A stretch of 64,000 nucleotides of DNA from Aestuariimicrobium ganziense (GTDB lineage: Bacteria > Actinomycetota > Actinomycetes > Propionibacteriales > Propionibacteriaceae): assembly GCF_015352975.1 (NCBI RefSeq), contig NZ_JACYIZ010000003.1, positions 62,001 to 126,000 on the forward strand, given 5' to 3'. Shown here one piece after another: positions 38,050 through 47,498 of the stretch. The number at the start of each line of letters is the position of its first letter. Position 1 is the stretch's first letter. The notes under the pieces are model-generated. The model was not told the DNA's origin. It saw only the letters and a list, made by a program, of their open reading frames with translations, and searched no databases. The position numbers were made by a program, and so were the translations under genes.

Positions 38050-38387
38050 AGTTCCGCCCGGTGACCTGGCTGATGATCGGCTTCGTCCGGTTGTGGCGGC
38101 TGCTGATCTCGCCGCTGTACGGCAACGTCTGCAAGTACCACCCCAGTTGCTCGGCCTACGGGCTCAAGGCACTGCAGACCCACGGTGCCCTGAAGGGCGG
38201 CTGGCTGACCGTGCACCGGATCGTGCGTTGCAACCCCTGGTCGCTGGGCGGGTACGATCCCGTTCCCGGCACCCCCGAGGCCGAGGCCTGGGCCGCCGAA
38301 CAGGCCGCCGACACCAAGACCACCACTGCCCCACCCCGCCGCGAGCGGATCGGGGCCACCACCCACTCCTCCCGAGGTGACCTGTGA
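38046..38387 (+). CDS. yidD: Membrane protein insertion efficiency factor YidD
   Basis: A 113-residue protein with an amphipathic N-terminus. [20 protein letters not shown] contains the conserved CxxxPSCSxY motif; [20 protein letters not shown] and GGYDPVP complete the family core. It is a peripheral membrane helper of YidC. The last 30 residues are a charged tail. It overlaps rnpA and yidC by 4 bases each. Confidence 0.95.
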   Translation: MKFRPVTWLMIGFVRLWRLLISPLYGNVCKYHPSCSAYGLKALQTHGALKGGWLTVHRIVRCNPWSLGGYDPVPGTPEAEAWAAEQAADTKTTTAPPRRERIGATTHSSRGDL

Positions 38388-39475
38388 GCCAAGCCGTCTT
38401 CCAAACCATGCTCCTGTTGGGGCTGTGGGACAGCGTGCGCGACCTGATCAGCGCCATGATGCAGCCCCTGTACTGGGTCGTGTCTGGCCTGGTCGTGCTG
38501 TTCCACAAGCTGTGGCTGCCGGTGTTCAACCACGAGGGGTGGGCCTGGACGATGGCCATCATCACCCTCACGGTGGTGATCCGGACCGCGCTGATCCCGC
38601 TGTTCGTCAAGCAGATCAACTCCGCGCGCAACATGCAGTTGGTGCAACCCAAGCTCAAGGCCATCCAGGAGAAGTACGGCCACGACCGCGAACGCGCCGG
38701 CCAGGAGATGATGAAGCTGTACAAGGAGGAGGGGGTCAACCCCACCGCCTCGTGCCTGCCGCTGCTGCTGCAGATGCCGATCTTCCTGGCGCTGTTCCGC
38801 GTGCTCGAGGGTGCCTCCCGCGGCATTCCCCGCGGTTCGTTCTTCAAGAACAACCCCGAGTTGATGACCTCGCTGCAGAACGCCGACATCTTCGGGGCCA
38901 AGCTGGCCGCCAGGTTCCTGCCGATGGATCCGTTCGGTGCCACCCAGATCCTGTGCATCGTGCTGGCCGTGGCGATGACGGTGGTGCTGTTCATCACCCA
39001 GTTGCAGCTGATGCGCAAGAACATGCCGCCCGAGGCACTGACCGGGCCGCTGGCGCAGCAGCAGAAGATGATGCTGTACCTGTTCCCGGCGATGTACCTG
39101 TTCTCGGGTCTCTACATCCCGATCGGTGTGCTCATCTACTGGCTCACCTCGAACCTGTGGACGATGGTGCAGCAGTACATCCTGATCCACAACAACCCCT
39201 CGCCCAACACCCCTGCCTACGTCGACTGGCAGGAGCGGATGCGGGCCAAGGGCATCGATCCCGACGAGCTCGAGCAGCAGCGTCGTGAGAAGCGCTTGGG
39301 TCGGGTCAAGCCCACCGAGGCCAAGACCGTGATCGGTGACGACGGTGTCGAGCGTGCGACGGTGGCCCGCCAGGGCGTCACCCGTCAGACGGTGCGCCGA
39401 ACCAGCGACGGCGGACGACAGGTCGTCCAGCGCCAGCAGCCGAACCGGCAGACCCGCTCGGCACGCAAGAAGTAA
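38384..39475 (+). CDS. yidC: Membrane protein insertase YidC/Oxa1
   Basis: A 363-residue insertase of the short actinobacterial type. Five or so helices include [20 protein letters not shown] and [20 protein letters not shown]; the conserved cytoplasmic hairpin is [20 protein letters not shown], and [19 protein letters not shown] follows. The charged C-terminal tail (about 285-363) can bind ribosomes. GTG 38384 overlaps the yidD stop. Role: insertion and folding of membrane proteins with SecYEG. Confidence 0.97.
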   Translation: MSQAVFQTMLLLGLWDSVRDLISAMMQPLYWVVSGLVVLFHKLWLPVFNHEGWAWTMAIITLTVVIRTALIPLFVKQINSARNMQLVQPKLKAIQEKYGHDRERAGQEMMKLYKEEGVNPTASCLPLLLQMPIFLALFRVLEGASRGIPRGSFFKNNPELMTSLQNADIFGAKLAARFLPMDPFGATQILCIVLAVAMTVVLFITQLQLMRKNMPPEALTGPLAQQQKMMLYLFPAMYLFSGLYIPIGVLIYWLTSNLWTMVQQYILIHNNPSPNTPAYVDWQERMRAKGIDPDELEQQRREKRLGRVKPTEAKTVIGDDGVERATVARQGVTRQTVRRTSDGGRQVVQRQQPNRQTRSARKK

Positions 39476-39535
39476 TCCCCCCGTTCCCTGAACCACCCGG
39501 ACGTGATCGTCCGACCTGACCGCAAGGAGAAGCAC

Positions 39536-40105
39536 GTGAGCGACGAGAACACGCCCGTCGTCGACGAGACCCAGGCCGAGCAGGCCACGGTCGAGGACAA
39601 CCCCGTCGAGACCGCGGACGTCGAGACCAGCGAGGTCGACGACGACGGTCCGGCCGACGACCTCGAGGCCGAGGGCGACATCGCCGCGGACTACCTCGAG
39701 GAACTGCTCGACATCGCCGACCTCGACGGTGACATCGACACCTACGTCGAGGGCGGACGAGCCCACATCTCGATCGTCACCGATGCCGACCAGCTGGTCG
39801 GTCGCAACGGCGAGGTGCTCGACGCACTGCAGGAGCTGTCGCGCCTGGCCGTGATGACCGAGACCGGTCACCGCAGCCGGCTGATGCTCGACGTCGCCGG
39901 ACACCGTGAGAAGCGCCGCAAGGAGCTCACCGAGCTCGCCCAGCAGGCGATCACCGTGGTCAAGGAGTCGGGACAGGCGGAGCGCCTGGCACCGATGAAC
40001 CCGTTCGAGCGCAAGATCGTGCACGACGCGGTGGCCGCCGCTGGATTGACCAGCGAGTCCGAGGGTGTCGAGCCCAAGCGGTTCGTCGTCGTCCTGCCGC
40101 AGTGA
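39536..40105 (+). CDS. jag: Jag/KhpB-type R3H RNA-binding protein
   Basis: A 189-residue protein. Residues about 1-55 are acidic and disordered; the KH domain follows (THVEG-like [33 protein letters not shown] with the GRxG loop), then the R3H domain ([20 protein letters not shown]) and [20 protein letters not shown]. It binds RNA and affects cell envelope genes. GTG 39536 has AAGGAG 4-9 bases upstream. It overlaps rsmG (GTGA). Confidence 0.93.
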   Translation: MSDENTPVVDETQAEQATVEDNPVETADVETSEVDDDGPADDLEAEGDIAADYLEELLDIADLDGDIDTYVEGGRAHISIVTDADQLVGRNGEVLDALQELSRLAVMTETGHRSRLMLDVAGHREKRRKELTELAQQAITVVKESGQAERLAPMNPFERKIVHDAVAAAGLTSESEGVEPKRFVVVLPQ

Positions 40106-40767
40106 ACGACCAGACATCGCACAGCGCCGGCGTCCCCGAGGTACTGACCTCGGGGACGCCGGCGTCTGTCGTCGTGGACGCTGTGTTCGGCCCCGCCTCT
40201 TCGACGATAGAGAGCTATGTCGATATATTGGCGAGTCGAGGAATTGAGTGGGGGCTGTTGGGCCCACGCGAAGCCGGTCGGCTGTGGGAGAGGCACGTAC
40301 TCAACTCGGTGGCGCTGACCAGCGTGATCCCCACCGGTGCGCGGACGGTTGACGTCGGCTCAGGCGCCGGCCTGCCCGGAATCCCTCTGGCCGTGCTGCG
40401 GCCCGACCTGGAGATGGTGCTGCTCGAGCCGCTGCAGCGCCGCGCGGAGTTCCTGGAACTGGCTGTGGACGAACTCGGTCTCGACGATCGGGTCACCGTG
40501 GTCCGCGGCCGCGCCGAGGAACTCAAGGATCGATTCGACGTCGTGACAGGACGAGCTGTCGCTCCCCTGACCAAGCTGCTGGAGTGGTGCATGCCGCTGT
40601 TCGTGCCGCGAGGGCAGATGGTGATGCTCAAGGGCGCGTCAGCACCGGACGAGGTCGCCAAGGCCGGCAAGGAGCTCAAGAAGGCGCGACTGGTGGCGCA
40701 GGTGCGACAGGTGCGTGCCCATCCCGCTGCCGAGCCCACCAGTGCCGTGGTGGTTCGCCCGGCCTGA
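40102..40767 (+). CDS. rsmG: 16S rRNA (guanine-N7)-methyltransferase RsmG
   Basis: A 221-residue SAM-dependent enzyme that methylates G527 of 16S r[23 protein letters not shown] and [20 protein letters not shown] (motif I) are typical, followed by [20 protein letters not shown] and [23 protein letters not shown] 40102 overlaps the jag stop. Residues about 10-45, around the AT-rich DNA at 40205-40235, are extended compared with the family. Confidence 0.95.
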   Translation: MNDQTSHSAGVPEVLTSGTPASVVVDAVFGPASSTIESYVDILASRGIEWGLLGPREAGRLWERHVLNSVALTSVIPTGARTVDVGSGAGLPGIPLAVLRPDLEMVLLEPLQRRAEFLELAVDELGLDDRVTVVRGRAEELKDRFDVVTGRAVAPLTKLLEWCMPLFVPRGQMVMLKGASAPDEVAKAGKELKKARLVAQVRQVRAHPAAEPTSAVVVRPA

Positions 40768-40773
40768 CAGGCG

Positions 40774-41319
40774 TCAGCTCACTCGGTCCAGGGCCAGCGC
40801 CGCCAGCATCAGCGCCGAGACCGTCTCCCCGTCCTGGATCTCTCCCTCACGCAGCATCCGCAGCACATCGGCCCACGGCACCCAACGCGTCTGGCTGATC
40901 CCCTCCTCGTCCTGCTGGTTCCCCTCATGCCCCTCAGCCGGATGCAGGTCCCTTGCCAGGAAGACGTGGTGCCTGGCACGGCACACGCCGTTCAACGCCC
41001 AGAGCTCCCCCAGTCGCTGCCAGTCACGGGCTACGTGGCCGGTCTCCTCGCGCAACTCACGCTGCGCCGCCGTCAGCGGGTCCTCGCCGTCCGTGCCGCC
41101 GGCTGGCACTTCCCACTGCTCACCAGTGGTGTAGCGGTCAAGCCTGACCAGGTGCACGCGATCGTCCTCGTCTATGGCGACGATGAAGACGGCGGGGTTC
41201 CGGCTCTCGACCACGCCGTAGACACCGTCCGATCCGTCCGGCCGGGCCACCTCGTCGTGACGCACACGAATCCAGGCGTTCTCGTACACAACATGCGAGC
41301 TGTTGGTCTGCCAAGGCAT
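40774..41319 (-). CDS. Nudix hydrolase, ADP-ribose pyrophosphatase-like
   Basis: A 181-residue hydrolase. The Nudix box is complete: GGTDGEDPLTAAQRELREET followed by G (about 74-94), matching Gx5Ex7REUxEExGU. EQWEVPAGG just before it is typical of ADP-ribose pyrophosphatases, and ARHHVFLARDLHPAEGH lies in the C-terminal half. It clears nucleoside diphosphate derivatives in the cytoplasm. It is convergent with rsmG (6-base gap) and divergent from parA. Confidence 0.9.
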   Translation of the reverse strand: MPWQTNSSHVVYENAWIRVRHDEVARPDGSDGVYGVVESRNPAVFIVAIDEDDRVHLVRLDRYTTGEQWEVPAGGTDGEDPLTAAQRELREETGHVARDWQRLGELWALNGVCRARHHVFLARDLHPAEGHEGNQQDEEGISQTRWVPWADVLRMLREGEIQDGETVSALMLAALALDRVS

Positions 41320-41345
41320 GCGTCCACTGTGTCACGGGGAGTCGA

Positions 41346-41351
41346 TAGAGT
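41346..41351 (+). promoter_or_regulatory. Putative -10 element (TAGAGT) of parAB
   Basis: TAGAGT lies 40 bases before the chosen parA start; a good ribosome site (GAGGGAG) follows, so parA, unlike many genes here, has a short leader. Confidence 0.45.
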
Positions 41352-41391
41352 GGCGCGGGATGTGTGGAGCGAACCCGAGGGAGTGCAAGCC

Positions 41392-42375
41392 GTGAGAGTG
41401 CCTGGCGACGGTGGGCAGATCCACCAAGAGGATGTTTCACGTGAAACATCTCCGCAGGCTTCTCCATCGATCCCCGCGAGGAAGGGCCCACGACGCGTCC
41501 TGCATGAGCTGGACGAGTTTGACACCCCGCCCGAACCCAACGACGACGTTTCACGTGAAACATCGCCAAGGGTGGCCAGAGTACTGCCCCCACCGCGCGC
41601 GACAACGCGGATCGTGGTGGCGAACCAGAAGGGTGGCGTCGGCAAGACGACCACCGTCGTCAACCTCGCTGCCGCGCTCGCAGGCGGCGGACTGAGTGTC
41701 CTGGTCATCGACTGCGATCCGCAGGGCAACGCCTCGACAGCACTGGGTGCTGAGCACGAACTCGGCACGCCAGGCACCTATGAGGTTCTGCTCGAGCAGA
41801 CCCCGATCGACCAGGTCGAGGTCGCCTCGACCGAACCAGGGAGCCTGTGGGTGGTGCCCGCCACGATCGACCTCGCTGCAGCCGAGCTCGAACTGGTCGC
41901 AGCCTCCGGACGGGAGAACAGGCTCAAGCGAGCCATCGACAGGCACTTGACAAGGCATGACGTCGACGTCGTCCTGTTCGACTGCCCACCGTCACTGGGC
42001 CTACTCACGCTCAATGCGCTCGTTGCGGCGGACGAGATCCTGATCCCCATCCAGTGTGAGTACTACGCCCTCGAAGGCGTCACCCAGTTGATGCGCACCA
42101 TCAACCTGGTCAAGGGTGGTCTCAATGACGAGCTGAAGCTGGGCACCGTGCTGCTCACCATGTACGACGGTCGGACGAAGCTCTCGCAACAGGTCGCCGA
42201 AGAGGTACGCACCCACTTCCCCGAGCAGACCCTGCCGACCATGATTCCCCGGTCGGTCCGGATCGCGGAGGCGCCGAGCTACGGCACCACCGTCCTGGGC
42301 TACGAGCCGAGTTCTGCCGGAGCCCTCGCCTATCGCCAAGCGGCCGAGGAACTCGCCCGCCGCCTCGCCAGATGA
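41392..42375 (+). CDS. parA: Chromosome partition ATPase ParA
   Basis: A 327-residue ParA/Soj ATPase. A disordered, charged N-terminal part (1-72) contains DVSRETSP twice, each copy being translated from a parS site. The ATPase core starts with [20 protein letters not shown] (deviant Walker A) and has [17 protein letters not shown] and [20 protein letters not shown]. ParA forms a dynamic gradient on the nucleoid that pulls ParB-parS complexes. GTG 41392 is chosen for its GAGGGAG site 8 bases upstream; earlier starts would overlap the Nudix gene. It is followed by parB. Confidence 0.95.
   Translation: MRVPGDGGQIHQEDVSRETSPQASPSIPARKGPRRVLHELDEFDTPPEPNDDVSRETSPRVARVLPPPRATTRIVVANQKGGVGKTTTVVNLAAALAGGGLSVLVIDCDPQGNASTALGAEHELGTPGTYEVLLEQTPIDQVEVASTEPGSLWVVPATIDLAAAELELVAASGRENRLKRAIDRHLTRHDVDVVLFDCPPSLGLLTLNALVAADEILIPIQCEYYALEGVTQLMRTINLVKGGLNDELKLGTVLLTMYDGRTKLSQQVAEEVRTHFPEQTLPTMIPRSVRIAEAPSYGTTVLGYEPSSAGALAYRQAAEELARRLAR
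41434..41447. promoter_or_regulatory. parS: parS site 1
   Basis: GTTTCACGTGAAAC is a perfect 14-bp palindrome equal to the core of the bacterial parS consensus and extends to TGTTTCACGTGAAACA at 41433-41448. It lies inside the parA coding sequence and is the ParB nucleation site. Confidence 0.95.
41548..41561. promoter_or_regulatory. parS: parS site 2
   Basis: A second perfect GTTTCACGTGAAAC, 114 bases (38 codons) after the first and in the same reading frame, so both encode VSRET within ParA. Confidence 0.95.
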
Positions 42376-42407
42376 GCCACCAGACAACCCCACAGCAAGG
42401 AGGAGCG

Positions 42408-43313
42408 ATGGCCGCCAAGACCAAGCACAGCGGACTCGGCAAGGGTCTGGGGGAGCTGTTCCGCCCCACCGAGCCGTCCGAGGGCGGCGACGCCTCGATC
42501 GGCAGTGCGGCGCTGGAGGACGGCTCCACCTTCCGTGAGGTGCCTGTCGACCAGATCGTCCCCAACCCCAAGCAACCGCGACAGGTCTTCGACGAGGATG
42601 CACTGTCAGAGCTTGTCGACTCGCTCGCAGAGGTCGGCCTGTTGCAGCCGATCGTCGTCCGCGAACAGGGCTCTGGCTACGAGTTGGTCATGGGCGAGCG
42701 GCGCTGGCGGGCGGCCCAGGCCGCTGGCTGGACGACGATTCCGGCGATCGTCCGCGGTACTGGGGACGACGTACTGCTGCGTGACGCACTGCTCGAGAAC
42801 CTCCATCGGGCCCAGCTGAACCCGCTTGAAGAGGCGGCCGCGTATCAGCAGTTGCTCGAGGACTTCGGCTGTACGCAGGAGCAGCTCGCGAGCCGGATCA
42901 AGCGCTCCAGGCCACAGATCGCCAACACCATCCGTTTGCTGCGCCTACCACCGGCGGTGCAGCGCCGGGTCGCGGCTGGCGTGCTCTCGGCAGGCCACGC
43001 ACGAGCGCTGCTCGCAGTGGCGGATCCCGCGGCACAGGAGCGCTTGGCTGAGCGCATCGTTGCCGAGGGTCTCTCAGTGCGCTCCACCGAGGAACTGGTG
43101 GCCCTGGGTGAGGACGAGCAGCCTGTGCGTAGGCCGAGGCAGCCTCGCCAGCCCAATGAGCGTGCGCTGACCCTCTCTGGCGAGCTCAGCGACCACTTCG
43201 ACACCAGGGTGAAGGTGGCCATCGGACGCAATCGCGGCCGGATCACCATCGAGTTCGCGGGTGACGAGGACCTCGATCGCATCCTCGCAGTCATCAACGC
43301 GACACATCTGTAA
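42408..43313 (+). CDS. parB: Chromosome partition protein ParB
   Basis: A 301-residue CTP-dependent DNA clamp. [15 protein letters not shown] is the ParA-contact N-terminus; [40 protein letters not shown] and [20 protein letters not shown] are the ParB/Srx motifs. [20 protein letters not shown] is the HTH that reads parS, and the C-terminal dimerisation part is [23 protein letters not shown] 42408 has AAGGAGGAG just upstream and is preferred over ATG 42372, which overlaps the parA stop. Confidence 0.96.
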   Translation: MAAKTKHSGLGKGLGELFRPTEPSEGGDASIGSAALEDGSTFREVPVDQIVPNPKQPRQVFDEDALSELVDSLAEVGLLQPIVVREQGSGYELVMGERRWRAAQAAGWTTIPAIVRGTGDDVLLRDALLENLHRAQLNPLEEAAAYQQLLEDFGCTQEQLASRIKRSRPQIANTIRLLRLPPAVQRRVAAGVLSAGHARALLAVADPAAQERLAERIVAEGLSVRSTEELVALGEDEQPVRRPRQPRQPNERALTLSGELSDHFDTRVKVAIGRNRGRITIEFAGDEDLDRILAVINATHL

Positions 43314-43417
43314 GACTGTTAAGAAGTATATATACCTACTACCAAAGAAGTAAGTCGACAAAGAGTCTCAGCCATGTGTCGGGCGTGGCGATGCCCCGCT
43401 GGCGTGAGGCTGAACGC
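43314..43417. other. AT-rich gap after parB
   Basis: Bases about 43311-43372 are unusually AT-rich (GTTAAGAAGTATATATACC and CAAAGAAGTAAGTCGAC) in an otherwise GC-rich region. AAGAAGTA occurs twice, 25-30 bases apart. There is no hairpin with a T-run, so it is not a clear terminator; the run might be a protein-binding or unwinding site near the origin, or simply a remnant. Confidence 0.4.
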
Positions 43418-43819
43418 TCAGTTCTGAGTGTCGACCTCTGAGCCGACAGCACGCTCCACGACTCCCAGTAGCGCCCGCACGTTCTTGGTGGCCGACCGCT
43501 CGGCAACGAACGACAGGAACGGCACGGTGCCCGCCAGGGCGATCAGGAACAGCCGCTTCCAGGACCACTTCACCCGCCGACCCAGGTCGACAGCGGTGAT
43601 CAGCAGCGCCATGTAGAGCCAACCGTGGGGCACACCGGTCCAGGTCACCACGCGATCGTCGTCGGCCAGGTACTTCATCGGCACGCCGACGCAGACCAGC
43701 ACCACCAGCAGCACGCCCACGACGTAGGCCATCACCCGATAGCGGGTGAGCGCAGAACGGATGCCAGGCACCTCGTCCCGCTCGATCTCCTGGGCGATGG
43801 TCATCTGGTCTTGGCTCAC
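43418..43819 (-). CDS. DUF3817 membrane protein
   Basis: A 133-residue protein with three helices: VMAYVVGVLLVVLVCVGVPM, GVPHGWLYMALLITAVDLGR and LFLIALAGTVPFLSFVAE. The motif VTWTGVPHGWLYMAL is the DUF3817 hallmark. The family is an integral membrane protein of unknown role found in actinobacteria near guaA or at the origin. It is convergent with parB. Confidence 0.9.
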   Translation of the reverse strand: MSQDQMTIAQEIERDEVPGIRSALTRYRVMAYVVGVLLVVLVCVGVPMKYLADDDRVVTWTGVPHGWLYMALLITAVDLGRRVKWSWKRLFLIALAGTVPFLSFVAERSATKNVRALLGVVERAVGSEVDTQN

Positions 43820-43859
43820 CCTGCCAGCCTAGGACGACGGTCTGGAAGCGGCGAATCCA

Positions 43860-44543
43860 CTACTCCTTGATCGAGCGGGCCACCACGATCGAGAAGGCCA
43901 GCGCCGCCGCGGCGAACACCCACCACTGCAACGCGTACCCACCGTTGCGGGCGCGACCCTCCAACTCGGGCAGCACCACCGGGGCGGGCTGTAGCCCTTG
44001 CGACTTTGCATCAGCCTCTGACAAGGTGACATAGCCGTTCACCAAGGGTCCCGGCCAGTACTGCGCCACGTGCGCCAGGCGGATCTTCGCGATCGTGTCA
44101 CCTGGCAGGTCCTGGGCTGGGATGCCTCCGCGGGCCCGATCGTTCTCCGACGGCAGCAGTACCCCGGTCACGGTCACCGGCCCCGAGGCCGCGGGCGTCA
44201 CCTCGTCCGACAACCCTCGCTGACCACGCACGACGGCCACCACCTGTCCGCTGTCGAGCTTGAAGGCGGTCACCACCCGCAGGGGGTACGCCTCACCGGC
44301 GTGGAACTGCTCGTCCGGGATGAACGACCCGGTGAGGGTGACCTGTCGTCCGAAGACGGTGGATGCATCAGTGTCGTTGAGGTGCTCGACCAGGGGCACC
44401 GGCGGAAGCTTGGTGATCTCCTCGGCGCTCTGCCTTCCCTGGTTGCGGAACACGTCCATCTGCCACAACCCGAGCACCATCATCGCCAGGCAGACGATCG
44501 TCCCGGCAGAGACCACCGCCACACGCTTGAAGCGCACGCTCAT
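43860..44543 (-). CDS. SURF1 family protein
   Basis: A 227-residue protein with two membrane helices, one near the start (VAVVSAGTIVCLAMMVLGLW) and one near the end (WWVFAAAALAFSIVVARSI). Between them VFGRQVTLTGSFIPDEQFHA, VAVVRGQRGLSDEVTP and YALQWWVFAA are SURF1 features. It helps assemble haem-copper cytochrome c oxidase, which implies aerobic respiration. Its start overlaps the ligase stop by 4 bases. Confidence 0.88.
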   Translation of the reverse strand: MSVRFKRVAVVSAGTIVCLAMMVLGLWQMDVFRNQGRQSAEEITKLPPVPLVEHLNDTDASTVFGRQVTLTGSFIPDEQFHAGEAYPLRVVTAFKLDSGQVVAVVRGQRGLSDEVTPAASGPVTVTGVLLPSENDRARGGIPAQDLPGDTIAKIRLAHVAQYWPGPLVNGYVTLSEADAKSQGLQPAPVVLPELEGRARNGGYALQWWVFAAAALAFSIVVARSIKE

Positions 44544-45496
44544 CGGGCAGCGGCCTCCAGCACCAGCCGCGAGCACACCTCGCCGAGGTCGAGCCCAGCT
44601 GCGTCCATCGCCAGCGGCACCAACGAGGTCTCGGTCATCCCCGGTGCGACGTTGGCCTCGAGGAACACCGGCTCGCCCTCGGCGGTGATGATCATGTCGA
44701 CCCGGCTCAGTCCGCACAGGCCCAGTGCCTCGACCGCCTGCACGGCCAGGCTCTCAGCGGCGGCGGTCACCTCGTCGTCCAACTCGGCCGGGGTCACGAA
44801 GCGGGTCGCTCCCGCGGTGTAGCGGGCGGCGTAGTCGTAGACGCCCGACTCGGGACGAATCTCGACCGCAGGCAGCACCTGGCGCTCGCCGTCGACGTCG
44901 AGCACGGCCACGGCCACCTCGGTGCCCTCGATGAACTCCTCGACCACGGCCACCGAGCCGTAGGCGTAGGCCGCGACCATCGCCGCGGGCAGCCCGGCCA
45001 AGTCGTCCACCTTGGTGCACCCCAGCGCCGAGCCCGAGCGCGCCGGCTTCACCATCATCGGGAACCCCAGCCGCGCACCCATGCCCTCGACCAGCGCCTT
45101 CGCGCCCAACTCGCGGAAGATCTCGTGCGGAAGTGCCACCTGACGAGGGGTCTTGACCCCAGCATGGGCAACGACCTTGGTGCAGATCGACTTGTCGAAG
45201 GTCACCCGCGAGGCCGCCGCGGACGACCCGACGAACGTCACTTCGAGCAGTTCGAAGACCTCGCGCAGGGCTCCGTCCTCACCGACCTCACCGTGCAGCA
45301 ACGGGAAGACCACCGCGTCGGGGTGCGACCGCAAGAGCTCGACCACATCGGCGGACACGTCGCTCTCGATCACCTCGTGGCCGACCACCCGCAGGGCCTG
45401 GGCGACGCGTCGTCCCGACCGCAGCGACACGTCGCGCTCATGGCTCAACCCACCGGCCAGCACGATCACCTTGGGCAGTGATGCAGAACTCGACAT
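44540..45496 (-). CDS. D-alanine--D-alanine ligase-type ATP-grasp enzyme
   Basis: A 318-residue ATP-grasp enzyme. LAGGLSHERDVSLRSGRRVA at about 13-32 is the N-terminal Ddl motif, VVFPLLHGEVGEDGALREVF at about 59-78, and FVGSSAAASRVTFDKSICTK. ATP-grasp strands MMVKPARSGSALGCTKVDDL follow and FLEANVAPGMTETSLVPLA carries metal-binding residues. It makes D-Ala-D-Ala for peptidoglycan, or may be a paralogue. ATG 45496 follows GAGGAG; the gene lies 10 bases after the aminotransferase. Confidence 0.88.
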   Translation of the reverse strand: MSSSASLPKVIVLAGGLSHERDVSLRSGRRVAQALRVVGHEVIESDVSADVVELLRSHPDAVVFPLLHGEVGEDGALREVFELLEVTFVGSSAAASRVTFDKSICTKVVAHAGVKTPRQVALPHEIFRELGAKALVEGMGARLGFPMMVKPARSGSALGCTKVDDLAGLPAAMVAAYAYGSVAVVEEFIEGTEVAVAVLDVDGERQVLPAVEIRPESGVYDYAARYTAGATRFVTPAELDDEVTAAAESLAVQAVEALGLCGLSRVDMIITAEGEPVFLEANVAPGMTETSLVPLAMDAAGLDLGEVCSRLVLEAAAR

Positions 45497-45506
45497 GGTG
45501 GTCTCC

Positions 45507-46835
45507 TCAGCTGACTTCTGGTCCCGGGCCACTGGTGAGCCCGTCGTGGCGAGGGGAGGTGCCCAGGCCGAAGGTGTGGTGCAGGTCCAGCTCGCGCCTC
45601 ATCACCTCGGCCAACCGCCGGACGCCCTCGCGGATCCGGTCCGGCGGTGGGTAGCAGAACGACAGGCGCAGGTTGCGGCTGCCGAGCCCATCGGCGTAGA
45701 ACGCGGTGCCCGGGGTGTAGGCGACCCGGTCGGTCACCGCTCGCGGCAGCATCGACTGCGAGTCCAGACCCTCGGGCATGGTCACCCAGACGAAGAAGCC
45801 GCCAGCCGGGTTCGTCCACGTGGTGCCCTCGGGCATGTACTCCTCGAGCGCCTCGAGCATGGCGTCGCGCCGGGCCCGGTACATGTCCTTGAAGCTGACG
45901 ATCTGGTTCTGCCAGTCGTGGTCGCGCAGGTAGGACGAGACCGCGTACTGGCTGAACACCGGCGGACACAGCGTTGCCGCCTCCTGCGCCAGGGTCAGCT
46001 TCTCGCGTACCGCGTGCGGGGCGAGCGCCCAGCCGATCCGGAACCCAGGCGCGAACGTTTTCGAGAACGAACCCAGGTAGAGCACCTGCTCGTCCTCCAT
46101 CGAGCGCAGCGCGGGCAACGGCTCGGCGTCGAGCGACAGCAGCCCGTAGGGGTTGTCCTCGACGACCAGCAGGTCGAGGTCGAGGCAGGTCTGCAGCACC
46201 TCGCGGCGCCGATCGGCCGTCTGGCTGATGCCCGAGGGGTTGGAGAAGTTGGGAATCGTGTAGAGGAACTTCGGGTTCTTCCCCGCCGCACGACAAGCGG
46301 TGACGGCCTGGGCGAGGGCATCGGTGCGGATGCCGTCGTCGTCCATCGTGACGTGGACGACCTCGACCTGGTAGCTGCGGAAGGTGGTGAGCGCGCCGAC
46401 GTAACTGGGCGCCTCGGCGATCACCACGTCGCCGGGATTGCAGAAGATTCGGGTGACCAGGTCGAGCGCCTGCTGCGACCCGCAGGTCACCACCACGTCG
46501 TCGGGGTGGGCGACGATGCCCTCGAGGCCCATCACCTCGCAGATCTGCTCACGGATCATCGGCTCGCCCTGCCCCGAGCCGTACTGCATCGCCTTGGTGC
46601 CCTCGGTCATGATCAGGTTCTGCAGTGAGTCGGCGACCACGTTGAGCGGCAGGTCGGTGATGTTGGGCATGCCACCGGCCAGCGAGACCACCTCGGGGCG
46701 GTTCGCCACTGCGAACAGGGCACGCACGGCCGAGGCCTGCATGGTGTGGGTGCGGTCGGCGTACTGCTCGACGTAGCGGTCGAGGCGGGTGTCGTGCCGC
46801 TCCGGACGGGGCGCGGGCGGTTGGGGCAGACTCAC
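45507..46835 (-). CDS. PLP-dependent aminotransferase, class I/II (MocR/LysN-like)
   Basis: A 442-residue aminotransferase. VVSLAGGMPNITDLPLNVV near the start and AMQYGSGQGEPMIREQIC match the alpha-aminoadipate/2-aminoadipate family. VVTCGSQQALDLVTRIFCNP and IPNFSNPSGISQTADRRREV follow, and YLGSFSKTFAPGFRIGWALA contains the PLP lysine. FYADGLGSRNLRLSFCYPPP is the C-terminal signature. GTG 46835 is chosen with AGAAGG just before it; starts are uncertain. It probably supplies or uses amino acids and may be cotranscribed with the ligase and SURF1 genes. Confidence 0.88.
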   Translation of the reverse strand: MSLPQPPAPRPERHDTRLDRYVEQYADRTHTMQASAVRALFAVANRPEVVSLAGGMPNITDLPLNVVADSLQNLIMTEGTKAMQYGSGQGEPMIREQICEVMGLEGIVAHPDDVVVTCGSQQALDLVTRIFCNPGDVVIAEAPSYVGALTTFRSYQVEVVHVTMDDDGIRTDALAQAVTACRAAGKNPKFLYTIPNFSNPSGISQTADRRREVLQTCLDLDLLVVEDNPYGLLSLDAEPLPALRSMEDEQVLYLGSFSKTFAPGFRIGWALAPHAVREKLTLAQEAATLCPPVFSQYAVSSYLRDHDWQNQIVSFKDMYRARRDAMLEALEEYMPEGTTWTNPAGGFFVWVTMPEGLDSQSMLPRAVTDRVAYTPGTAFYADGLGSRNLRLSFCYPPPDRIREGVRRLAEVMRRELDLHHTFGLGTSPRHDGLTSGPGPEVS

Positions 46836-46878
46836 CCTTCTACTCTGCCGCACATTGCCCGCGAAGTACCATGTGCCC

Positions 46879-47478
46879 ATGATCGGCCGCCGCATTCGCC
46901 TGCTGACACCGGCCGATGTCGCGGGTCTGGCAGGGGTCTGCGACTGCTCGCTCGATCCGACTGCGCCATGGGTGCGCGTCGCCCAGCAGTGCTTCGGATT
47001 CTGCGGGTTGGCCGCCGGTGGACCTGCCACTGGCGAGGGCGGACACCCCGAGGCCTGGCTGCTGGTCGCCCCAGCCCGAGCGCTGCCCGCCGGGCACCCG
47101 TTGTCGCGTTGCAGCCGAACCCCGGACGCGGTCGCGGTCGTCGGACTGCACCATCCCGAACCCGACCGCCCCGACCTGTCTCGCCACCTGGTGCAGGCGC
47201 TGGCCTCACGTGTGGTCGGCCACGCCAGCTGCGTCGAGGCCATGGCGTCCACCGGCGGGGACGACTGCCGCACCCCCCGTCGCGACCTGCTCGAAGCGTG
47301 CGGCTTCACCGTCGAGGATTCGTCCCCGCCGCTGTCGGACGACACCGTGAGGATGCGGCTCGACCTGCAGGCCACCGTGTACGACCGGGCCCTGCGGGTG
47401 GTGCGCAACGTGTTCGGACGATCGTGGGTGCCGGTTCCACCGCCCGAACCCAGCCGGCGCGAACACGCCGGGGTCTGA
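46879..47478 (+). CDS. Conserved protein of unknown function
   Basis: A 199-residue cytoplasmic protein starting MIGRRIRLLTPADVAGLAGV, which resembles the beginning of GNAT acetyltransferases, but the later acetyl-CoA motif (QxxGxG/A) is absent, so function is not assigned. It has seven cysteines, including CDCS and CGFCGLAAGG-type spacing (QQCFGFCGLA), which might bind metal. TACCAT at 46867-46872 ends 6 bases before ATG 46879, so it may be leaderless. It is divergent from the aminotransferase. Confidence 0.7.
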   Translation: MIGRRIRLLTPADVAGLAGVCDCSLDPTAPWVRVAQQCFGFCGLAAGGPATGEGGHPEAWLLVAPARALPAGHPLSRCSRTPDAVAVVGLHHPEPDRPDLSRHLVQALASRVVGHASCVEAMASTGGDDCRTPRRDLLEACGFTVEDSSPPLSDDTVRMRLDLQATVYDRALRVVRNVFGRSWVPVPPPEPSRREHAGV

Positions 47479-47498
47479 CGCCCATTGTCGCGGCGCCC

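Noticed and set aside
38156..40267. A 703-codon minus-strand frame across yidD-yidC-jag
   Set aside because: It is antisense to conserved genes and His/Gln/Gly-rich without motifs.
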